NCBI GenBank assembly: GCA_019075865.1
Contig: JAGXAN010000002.1
Coordinates: 62,001-126,000, forward strand
Reading direction: 5' to 3'
DNA: 64,000 nt
DNA from: Hyphomicrobiales bacterium
GTDB lineage: Bacteria; Pseudomonadota; Alphaproteobacteria; Rhizobiales; Beijerinckiaceae
Below are positions 45,837 to 52,889 of this stretch, piece by piece. Position 1 is the first letter of the stretch. Every line of letters begins with the position of its first letter. The notes under the pieces are model-generated. The model made no database searches and was not told the DNA's origin. It was given only the letters and a program-made list of their open reading frames with translations. A program made the translations under genes and the position numbers.

Positions 45837-45960
45837 GGCGGCTTCCTGATTTTGCGTTCGGGTATCTGATGCTTTTATGGCGAAAGCGTCAATAGTTCAT
45901 ATATAAACTAAATCAAAACAAATGGCAATGGCCACCGGCCCCCGACGCAAGGGTCAGCCC
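45837..45960 (-). promoter_or_regulatory. Promoter region of the fad operon
   Basis: A+T-rich region between the MerR terminator and the acyl-CoA dehydrogenase start. On the minus strand it holds TTGACG-CTTT-CGCCA (45863-45877), an imperfect dyad overlapping a -35-like TTGACG. MerR regulators bind such dyads within promoters, so it is a candidate operator; the fit to the known LiuR-type motif is poor. Confidence 0.4.
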
Positions 45961-45994
45961 AAAAAAAACCCCGCATGCCGCTTGGCGTGCAGGG
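45961..45994 (-). terminator. Intrinsic terminator of the merR gene
   Basis: On the minus strand an 11-bp stem with one mismatch and one G-U pair (arms 45984-45994 and 45969-45979), loop AAGC, and a run of eight T. It separates merR transcription from the fad operon downstream. Confidence 0.85.
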
Positions 45995-46018
45995 CAGGGG
46001 GCGTGCAAGAAGTTTGGG

Positions 46019-46480
46019 CTAGCGCGGGGCGTGGGCCGATGGGTCGCTCGCCATCCCTTTCGCGGAGAGTTGCGAATGGGTGGCTTTCAACTCGCGGATC
46101 GCGCGGTCGAGATCCGACCTTTGCCGCTCCAGATGGTCAATCTGGCTGAGAATTTGATCGGGCTTCAGATCCAGTCGCGCAGCCGCAATGCCGTCATCCA
46201 CCTCAAAGGCCAGCATTTCGCTGATTTCGCTCAAAGTGAATCCGAGTTCCTTGCCTTTCAGTATCATTTGCAGGCGAAGCCGATCCTTGCTGCTAAACAG
46301 CCGGGATGTGCCGCGCCGCTGAGGGGTTAACAAGCCGCGGTCCTCGTAAAAGCGCAAGGCGCGCAAGCTGACGGCAAATTCCCGCGCCAGATCTCCAATT
46401 GTAAATGAAGCCTGTTCGTCCGCTAAATGGTTTTCAAAATCAAAAGCCTGATGGTCGGGCTTGAAATGCGCGATGGGCAT
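46019..46480 (-). CDS. MerR-family transcriptional regulator
   Basis: Transcription factor of 153 residues from the ATG at 46480; an upstream TTG at 46525 is less likely. The HTH segment FTIGDLAREFAVSLRALRFYEDRGLL is the standard MerR DNA-binding start, followed by RRGTSRLFSSKDRLRLQMIL and a dimerisation coiled coil (QIDHLERQRSDLDRAIRELKA). No metal-binding cysteines are seen, so the effector is likely organic. This subtype in alphaproteobacteria often sits next to acyl-CoA dehydrogenase genes, as here, so regulation of fatty acid or acyl-CoA catabolism is the best inference. Confidence 0.9.
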   Translation of the reverse strand: MPIAHFKPDHQAFDFENHLADEQASFTIGDLAREFAVSLRALRFYEDRGLLTPQRRGTSRLFSSKDRLRLQMILKGKELGFTLSEISEMLAFEVDDGIAAARLDLKPDQILSQIDHLERQRSDLDRAIRELKATHSQLSAKGMASDPSAHAPR

Positions 46481-46577
46481 GGCGTTTCCCGTTGAAAAAG
46501 GACAATACCGAGTTGAATGCGCCAAACGACAACTTTAGCGCGAAGCAACAATTAATTAATACTCCGATTCGTAGGAA

Positions 46578-46624
46578 TTGCAACCTATAATTGAATTTAG
46601 ATTGAATTTGGCGCATGGTTGCAA
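46578..46624. promoter_or_regulatory. Composite operator: 8-bp inverted repeat enclosing a tandem 9-bp direct repeat
   Basis: TTGCAACC (46578-46585) and GGTTGCAA (46617-46624) flank two copies of ATTGAATTT (46590-46598 and 46601-46609), spaced 11 bases apart, one helical turn. The arrangement looks like a protein-binding site and lies about 100 bases upstream of the merR start and 236 bases upstream of the PodJ-like start. Confidence 0.5.
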
Positions 46625-46732
46625 CTTTGGGTCATCGTTGACGCCCAGTTGCCTGTGCTTTGTAGGTTCGGTGCGGCAAGCCCGGCAAATAAAGTTAATT
46701 TTTTCGTATTTTCGGCTCAAAATCGGACAATC

Positions 46733-46747
46733 TTAACGCCTTGTTTA
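46733..46747 (+). promoter_or_regulatory. CtrA-like binding site
   Basis: TTAA-N7-TTTA (cgccttg between), 7 of 8 bases of the CtrA full site TTAA-N7-TTAA, about 113 bases before the PodJ-like start. In alphaproteobacteria CtrA controls polarity and cell-cycle genes, so the site is plausible; it could arise by chance. Confidence 0.4.
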
Positions 46748-46859
46748 CCCTGTCAAACGAAAGTTAAGGGGATAGAAAATGGGCGTCGAACCTTCCAAAG
46801 TTTCAAAAATGCCCGTTTCGTCACCAACGCACTAAGCAGAAATGCTTTCTTGAATAGGC

Positions 46860-49800
46860 ATGGGAATGAGCAGAGCGGTAGCCTGGAGCGTGGACGATAT
46901 GGCCCCTGATGCGCTGGATTTGGCGCAAATGGCAGCAGATCGGGCTGGCAAGTCATTGAACGATTGGCTGCATCATGTCATCGCCGATCAGGCGGAGGCC
47001 ATGGGTGTGACGGCCAATGAGATTGATCATAATGCGCGCCTCGAAGCGGTCGCCGCCAAATTGGCGCGCCTGACCAGTTCCGGCCAATCGGGCCGCCCGA
47101 AAGTCGCGTTGCGCACCGGGGAGCGCCCGCCAGTCGCCCAACGCCGTGCCGCCAGCGAATTCCGCCGTCAAGGTGACATCGATGATTTGCATGGCCGCGT
47201 CGAGCAGGCGTCGGCAGATTTTGCTTCCCTGCGGGCCAGCGCCAGTCGCCGCAAGGCACAACTGGACTCCGACAGTGCGGATCGGGATCGTTACGCCGAT
47301 GCCACCAACGCCGCCCGCAATGATGAAGTCATCAACGAAGCGATCGCCCAGTTTGAGCGCCGCACCCGCGACAGCCAGAAAAAGGCGACCAGCGCCCTTT
47401 CAACCGTTGCCGAATGGATCGAGATCAATGAGGCCCGCCGCGAGAATGACCGCAGCGCCATCGAGAATGTCGCCAAGCGCCTCGAGGTGATCCAGAACCA
47501 TGTCGCCAACCAGGATAGCCACGCACAATCAGGCACGCGCGACGTGCTGGAGCGTGTGTCGCAGCGTCTGCAGGACATTGAAGAGCAGGTCGCGGGTGTA
47601 ACCGAGCAAAGCCAGCAAAAGCCTGTGCGCCTCGCCCTTGCGCGGCTGGAAGGCCGCCTCGAAGCGCTTGCCAAAAAACCGGTGCCGGAAGTGGAAGATT
47701 CGCTGCGTGCGCTGGATCGCAAACTTGAAGCCAAACTGGACGCCATCAACAACCACCTGGACGCCAAGGTAAACAATCTGGCGCAAACATTGACGTCCAA
47801 ACTGGCGTTGGGCATGGCACCGGTACCCCGCGCGCCTGAGAATTTGCGCCCGCGCTCGTCCGAAGGCCACAAGAGCGTCAACGAGGCGATCGCTGCCATC
47901 GGCCGCCGCCAGCGCGATCTTGACAATATCCAACCCCCCGCCGCACCGGCGAAAGCCTCGGCGACTTCCGACATTGACCGCCGCCTTGAAGCCATTGCCG
48001 CGCGCCTCGAATCAGCAACCCTGCAGGTGCAGAACCCCGCCCCGGTAGCCGTCGATGCCCAATCGCCAGCACTTGTCGGGCTGCATGGCGAAATCTCGAA
48101 ATTGTCGACCCGCCTCGACGAAATGCGCGCCGAAGGTGCGCGTCGCGAGGAAAAGCAGATACATTTGGCCGCCACCGCATTGGCGAGTGCCGAACAGGCC
48201 AAATCCGAGGCCAAGTCCCAGATCAAGCCCGTGGCTCTGGACCCGCAGCTTGGCCAGTTGCGTGAACAAATCGCCAATATGGCCAACAGCCTTGGGCAAT
48301 TGGCTTCGCGCGCCTCCGTTTCTACACTCGAAGACTCGCTTCGTGACCTTGGCCAGCGCATTGAAGCCTCTCGCGGGGCTGGCGCGCAGGAAAATCTTCT
48401 GGCGCCGGTCGAGCAATTGGCGGGCGAGTTGCGCACCGCCCTGCGCGACCTCGATCCGACCCGCACGCTGGATGTCCTGCACAATGAAATTGTGTCGCTG
48501 AACCAGAAAGTGGAATCGATCAGCCGCCGTGGCATCGATGCGGAAAGCTTCCTGAGCATCCAGCGCCAGACCGCCGAAATTCGCGAACTTCTGGCCGCCG
48601 CCGCTGCCAAGCCGCTGCCGGTCGACAATATCGAGCGCCAGATTGCCGCATTGTCGGAGCGCATCGACAAAATCACTTCGCCCGCCCAGATGCTGAATTT
48701 TGGCCGCGCCGCCAAGCCGGACATGACAGGGGTGGCCGCCGACATTCGTGGCATGATTGATCGCGCGCTGCCACAAACGGCTTTGCAGACGATTGAGGAC
48801 CGGCTCGCCCAACTCGACCAGAAAATCGCGGCAGCGATGAATCAGGGGCAGGATAACAGCCAGTTGGCGGACATTGCGCTGCGTATGGAAGCTTTGCAGC
48901 GCTCATTCGTTGCGCCGCAGCCGACCTTGCAAGCGGGCACGCAGGGTGGGCCCTCGAACGAAGTGCTGGCCAGCATTGGCACTCGCCTCGACCAACTCGA
49001 CCACCGCCTGAGCGATGTCATTGAGCAAGGCCGGGGGCCCGAGCACCTCCTCGAACTGTCGCAGCGCGTGCAGGATATGCAGGCTTCGCTGAACGAGACG
49101 CCGCACACCACGCAAATCGATCTGGCACCCTTTGAAGGCATGTTGCGCGATCTGTCGCAAAAGATGGAATCTTCGCGCCCGGTTGCGCCGCAAGAGGCGC
49201 CTTTGCAGGCCATCGAAGCCCTGTTGCAGGATTTTGCCACGCGCATCGAAGCGCGCCCGCCGGTCGAGGCCGGAGAGGAGCCATGGAAGGCTTTGGAGCC
49301 GCACCTCAACCAGATCCTCGAAAAGCTCAACCAGTCCGACAATGGCTTGAGTACCTTGGTGAGCAATTCCAACAGCCAGTTTGAAAAACTCTCGCATCGC
49401 ATTGACGATGTGCAAATTGCCGTCGCCCATCAACTGGAGCAGGTGCGTGTCAGCAAGGCCGGCAGCCAATCACCCGAGGTCAGCGGCCTCGTCGAAATGA
49501 TGCGCACGCTCAATGAAAAAATTGACATTGTGCGCGATTCCAGCCCGTCGCCGCAGGCCATGGGTGAAATGCTTCAAACCCTGGCGCAGAAAATGGATGC
49601 GGCCCGGGCACCGGCAGCCACCGCCGAAGCCATCCGCGCGCTGGAAGTGCAAATTCAGCGCATCGCCCAGCAGTTGGAGAAATCCGACCATAATCAGGAT
49701 GCCTTGGCCGGGCTGGAGCAGACCGTCAACGAACTCTTGGCGCAAATTGAAAATGGCCAGTTTGCCTCGTTGAATGCCGCCGAGGCCGCCGCCCGCGCCG

Positions 49801-51560
49801 CCGCGCAGGATGCGCTGCGCGAAGCTCTGCGCACGCAAGGGTCGGCTGCCGATCCCGCCATGCTGCGCGAAATCGATGAATTGCGCGAATTGCAGCAAGA
49901 TGCCGACAAGCGCAACAATGTTACGCTGCATATTCTGCATGAGACGCTGGAGAAAATTGTCGATCGTCTGACTTCGCTGGAAGTGGACACGCATCACCCC
50001 GCCACCACGCTGATGTCGCCCGAGGCAGCGTCAGTCAGCGCCACGCAAGGAATGAGCGCAGACGCGATCCAACCGGCTCGGTTGCAGGAATTTGGGTCGG
50101 CGCTTGGCAATGCGAGCCAACCTTTGCCGCAGGCCGGGGAAATCAAAACCCCGCTGCGCGCCAACGCTGCACCGCAGCCCAAGCCGGCTCCCGCTGCAAC
50201 GCCGGAAGATTTCGACGACGAAGATTTTCTGATCGAGCCCGGCAAAGGCAATGAAGCTTCGAAGGACACTTCCAAGGCGGCCGACGCAGTAACCGCCAAT
50301 GTTGCGGCGCCTGCCATCACCCGCGCAGACGCCATATTGCCCGTCGAGGATACGGTCGCCGAAGCTGGCCCACGCGCTTCCCGCAAGGATTTTATCGCCG
50401 CTGCCCGCCGCGCTGCGCAAGTCGCGGCCATTGAATCCGTCGCTGCGACGCCCACCAAAGGTGCCAAGCGCGCCGCCAAGCTTGAGGCCAAACTTGAGGC
50501 AAAGGCTGCGCTCCCCGGCGATGGCAAAGCATCGGTGAGTATGTTGCATTCGTTCCAGCAATATTCAAACAGCCGTCGCAAACCCATTCTTCTGACCCTT
50601 TCGGCTTTGGCTTTGCTGATAGGGGCCTTGCGGATATTCCCGGCCTTCATGCATCACACCATGAGCGCAGACCCCGGCCGCGTCGCTCCCATCACGATGA
50701 AGCCGTCAATTCCGCAATCGGCACTGCCGCCGACGGGTGCAAGCCAGTCGCAATCAAATGCAGGTGCCACCGCCAACCCCGTGACGCCTGCCAACCCCGT
50801 GACCTCGGGAAGCATGAATGCAGCTGCGCCCAAATTGCCCGGCAAATCCGCCAGGCTCGAAGGCGTCGACCTGACCCCCACCGGCACCATCTCGCCGGCG
50901 GGTGCCATGCAACTGCCGCCCTCGATGGACGGGGACAACAAGAAAGTTGGCACCAAGCTTGCCAACCTCGCCAGCGCCGGAAACGCTGCGGCTCAATATA
51001 CGTTAGCCATGCACATCGTGCGCGGCGATGACCACACCGGAAACTCGACGATCGCGGCGCAATGGCTGGAGCGCGCGGCTGCCAGCGGCCTGGTGCCGGC
51101 GCAGTACCAGCTCGGCGTGTTCAACGAAAAAGGCATTGGCGTCAAACGCAATATGGACAAAGCCAAGTCGCTGTATCAACAGGCCGCGCAAAAGGGCAAC
51201 GTCCAGGCCATGTACAATCTGGCAGTGCTCACGGCGGAAGGCTCCAATGGCAAACCGGATTATGCGGATGCCGCCATCTGGTTCCGCAAGGCTGCCGAGC
51301 GCGGCGTGCGCGATGCGCAATATAACCTCGCCATACTCTATGCACGCGGCCTCGGCGTGCATCACGATCCGGTTGAATCCTACGTCTGGTTTGATATTGC
51401 CGCGCGTCAAGGCGATAAGGATTCAGCCAAGAACCGGGATGAGATCGCTTCACATCTGGACTCAAGGCAATTGGCGACTGCGAAGAAGCAGGCGTCAGAA
51501 TTTACGACCATTCCCGTCAATTCCGTCGTCAACAAGGTCAGCGAACCCGCGAGCATTTAA
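46860..51560 (+). CDS. PodJ-like polar localisation protein with coiled coil, one TM helix and Sel1 repeats
   Basis: A 1566-residue protein with the layout of the PodJ polarity factor. Residues 1-60 include LDLAQMAADRAGKSLNDWLHH, an N-terminal motif of PodJ-like proteins of Hyphomicrobiales. Residues about 100-1050 are charged, heptad-rich coiled coil with repeated RLDQLD-type segments. A low-complexity acidic/Ala-rich linker follows, then a single membrane helix at about 1241-1260 (PILLTLSALALLIGALRI), a Pro/Ala/Ser-rich periplasmic linker, and about four Sel1 repeats from 1360 to 1510. Unlike Caulobacter PodJ, I see no C-terminal peptidoglycan-binding domain. Start 46860 has a weak ribosome site; 46866 is possible. 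A convergent small secreted gene follows. Confidence 0.82.
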   Translation: MGMSRAVAWSVDDMAPDALDLAQMAADRAGKSLNDWLHHVIADQAEAMGVTANEIDHNARLEAVAAKLARLTSSGQSGRPKVALRTGERPPVAQRRAASEFRRQGDIDDLHGRVEQASADFASLRASASRRKAQLDSDSADRDRYADATNAARNDEVINEAIAQFERRTRDSQKKATSALSTVAEWIEINEARRENDRSAIENVAKRLEVIQNHVANQDSHAQSGTRDVLERVSQRLQDIEEQVAGVTEQSQQKPVRLALARLEGRLEALAKKPVPEVEDSLRALDRKLEAKLDAINNHLDAKVNNLAQTLTSKLALGMAPVPRAPENLRPRSSEGHKSVNEAIAAIGRRQRDLDNIQPPAAPAKASATSDIDRRLEAIAARLESATLQVQNPAPVAVDAQSPALVGLHGEISKLSTRLDEMRAEGARREEKQIHLAATALASAEQAKSEAKSQIKPVALDPQLGQLREQIANMANSLGQLASRASVSTLEDSLRDLGQRIEASRGAGAQENLLAPVEQLAGELRTALRDLDPTRTLDVLHNEIVSLNQKVESISRRGIDAESFLSIQRQTAEIRELLAAAAAKPLPVDNIERQIAALSERIDKITSPAQMLNFGRAAKPDMTGVAADIRGMIDRALPQTALQTIEDRLAQLDQKIAAAMNQGQDNSQLADIALRMEALQRSFVAPQPTLQAGTQGGPSNEVLASIGTRLDQLDHRLSDVIEQGRGPEHLLELSQRVQDMQASLNETPHTTQIDLAPFEGMLRDLSQKMESSRPVAPQEAPLQAIEALLQDFATRIEARPPVEAGEEPWKALEPHLNQILEKLNQSDNGLSTLVSNSNSQFEKLSHRIDDVQIAVAHQLEQVRVSKAGSQSPEVSGLVEMMRTLNEKIDIVRDSSPSPQAMGEMLQTLAQKMDAARAPAATAEAIRALEVQIQRIAQQLEKSDHNQDALAGLEQTVNELLAQIENGQFASLNAAEAAARAAAQDALREALRTQGSAADPAMLREIDELRELQQDADKRNNVTLHILHETLEKIVDRLTSLEVDTHHPATTLMSPEAASVSATQGMSADAIQPARLQEFGSALGNASQPLPQAGEIKTPLRANAAPQPKPAPAATPEDFDDEDFLIEPGKGNEASKDTSKAADAVTANVAAPAITRADAILPVEDTVAEAGPRASRKDFIAAARRAAQVAAIESVAATPTKGAKRAAKLEAKLEAKAALPGDGKASVSMLHSFQQYSNSRRKPILLTLSALALLIGALRIFPAFMHHTMSADPGRVAPITMKPSIPQSALPPTGASQSQSNAGATANPVTPANPVTSGSMNAAAPKLPGKSARLEGVDLTPTGTISPAGAMQLPPSMDGDNKKVGTKLANLASAGNAAAQYTLAMHIVRGDDHTGNSTIAAQWLERAAASGLVPAQYQLGVFNEKGIGVKRNMDKAKSLYQQAAQKGNVQAMYNLAVLTAEGSNGKPDYADAAIWFRKAAERGVRDAQYNLAILYARGLGVHHDPVESYVWFDIAARQGDKDSAKNRDEIASHLDSRQLATAKKQASEFTTIPVNSVVNKVSEPASI

Positions 51561-51587
51561 GCGCGCGGGGCTCACCAGACGCGCTTA
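51558..51587. terminator. Bidirectional hairpin containing both convergent stop codons
   Basis: Perfect 8-bp arms TAAGCGCG (51558-51565) and CGCGCTTA (51580-51587) with a 14-base loop. The first arm begins with the PodJ-like stop TAA and the second ends with the stop of the small secreted gene read on the minus strand. No T-run, so strength is uncertain. Confidence 0.5.
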
Positions 51588-51842
51588 GAAAAACGGCGCG
51601 CAACGCCCGTCGGCATTTTTATATTCCGGCGGATCGCAGGGCAAAAGATCCGTCGGGCACCACGGCACGCATTTCACAACGGGCTCAGGTGTAGCGGTGC
51701 GGGCGGGCACTTGCACCACCTTGTGATGCGGGTGACGATAATGGTGATGCGCGACGGTTTCCGCCTGCGCAACCGAGACCCCAAGCGCAAAGCTCGTTGC
51801 CACGACCCAGGGTAAAACAGCCTTCGTAAATTTTTGCAGCAT
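51585..51842 (-). CDS. Small secreted Cys/His-rich protein
   Basis: Protein of 85 residues from the ATG at 51842, which has a perfect AGGAGG site. A Sec signal peptide ends near VSVAQA-ETV. The mature part of about 60 residues begins with a histidine-rich VAHHHYRHPHHK and ends with four cysteines in CVPWCPTDLLPC and GRC, suited to two disulfides or metal binding. No known family is recognised. It lies tail to tail with the PodJ-like gene, and its upstream neighbour is the family 3 binding protein in divergent or separate transcription. The function is unknown; metal or peptide binding in the periplasm is a guess. Confidence 0.72.
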   Translation of the reverse strand: MLQKFTKAVLPWVVATSFALGVSVAQAETVAHHHYRHPHHKVVQVPARTATPEPVVKCVPWCPTDLLPCDPPEYKNADGRCAPFF

Positions 51843-51971
51843 GGTGGCCTCCTTGTTCAGCCGATTCAACTATGTCGGAAACGATAGGTCATAATCGCGG
51901 CAATTCCAGCCAAATTGCAAATTTATTGCGTCAAAGTTGGCGCATCCCCAATTTAGTTGGCAAACCCTTTT

Positions 51972-52862
51972 TCAGTAAAAGCCAATGGGAAAATATTTCA
52001 AGTAAAGGTCGGTGTAGGTGCCATTTTCGGATATTTGCTCCAAAGCATAGTCGAGCGCCCGGCGCATGACGAAATTGCCCTTTCGCACGGCAATCCCGAC
52101 ACCTTCGCCAAAATAATGCGGATCGGTAAACGGCCCGCCGATGAATTGGCAGCAATCTTTGGCATCTCGGCCATTCAGCCAGAAACTGAAGGAAATTCCA
52201 TCGCCAAAAGCCGCGTCGATTTCGCCGCGCTGCAGCCCCGCTCGCAAGGCCGCAACATTGGAATAGGCCTTGATATTGGCCTTGGCAAAAAAAGCCCTGA
52301 GAAAGGCCTCATGCGCACTGCCCGAGACTGCACCAATGGTTTTGCCCGCAATGGCTTTCGCGGTCACCGATTGCAGCGGTGTCGCCTTTCGCGTCACGAA
52401 CCATGCCGGGGTGCGGTAATAGGGCGCTGTAAAGTCAAAGTCTGCGCGATTGGTTGCGTCCATCGGCCGCCCGGAGAGCAAAGCCTCGCCCTGATCGGCG
52501 TTGAGCGCCGCCAGCTGCGTATCAAACCGGCGCACCTGAATGGTGCAGGCCACCTGCAATAACTGACAAATATGCTGTGCCAGATCAATGTCAAAGCCCG
52601 CCAGGCTGCCATCGGCCAAAGCAAAATGGAACGGCGGATAATCGCTGTCCGTCAGAAAATGAATCACCTTCAAGCCGGCAAGGTCGGGCTTCTTGCGGTG
52701 CCGGTTCGGATCAAAGAACTGGGGCACGAACATTTTGGTTGCCGCAGGGGAGTTGCCCGCCGCGATCAGGGTCTGCGCATGCAACGGAAAAGTATAAGCC
52801 GCAGCAATCAAATAGAGATTGCACAAAATAATCTGCAGTATAGTCTGATGCCACTTATTCAT
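51972..52862 (-). CDS. Extracellular solute-binding protein, family 3 (orphan)
   Basis: Periplasmic binding protein of 296 residues with a signal sequence to about residue 30 (LYLIAAAYTFPLHA). The motif SDYPPFHFALADGSLAGFDIDLAQHIC is the family 3 start, and later GVGIAVRKGNFVMRRALDYALEQI and the end segment YLKYFP are typical. It has no permease or ATPase gene nearby. Such orphans can bind amino acids for a distant transporter or act as sensors. Ligand specificity cannot be read. Its start codon is only 27 bases from the divergent start of the glycosyltransferase, which leaves little room for two promoters. Confidence 0.88.
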   Translation of the reverse strand: MNKWHQTILQIILCNLYLIAAAYTFPLHAQTLIAAGNSPAATKMFVPQFFDPNRHRKKPDLAGLKVIHFLTDSDYPPFHFALADGSLAGFDIDLAQHICQLLQVACTIQVRRFDTQLAALNADQGEALLSGRPMDATNRADFDFTAPYYRTPAWFVTRKATPLQSVTAKAIAGKTIGAVSGSAHEAFLRAFFAKANIKAYSNVAALRAGLQRGEIDAAFGDGISFSFWLNGRDAKDCCQFIGGPFTDPHYFGEGVGIAVRKGNFVMRRALDYALEQISENGTYTDLYLKYFPIGFY

Positions 52863-52889
52863 TTATGTATCATTGCGTAAGGGTGTTGC

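Larger units (their letters stand above)
46481..46859. other. Divergent intergenic region, merR and PodJ-like gene
   Basis: No gene seen in 379 bases. It contains the composite repeat at 46578-46624, a GATTC (GANTC) methylation site at 46566-46570, an A+T-rich stretch around 46690-46730, and a CtrA-like site at 46733-46747. Both promoters must lie here. Confidence 0.55.

Noticed and set aside
45863-45878. LiuR-type operator for the MerR regulator
   Set aside because: Only about 9 of 16 positions fit the LiuR consensus, so I kept it only as an unspecified imperfect dyad.
47291-48754. A 487-codon minus-strand frame inside the PodJ-like gene
   Set aside because: Ser/Arg/Ala-rich shadow of a coiled-coil gene; no ribosome site or neighbouring gene supports it.
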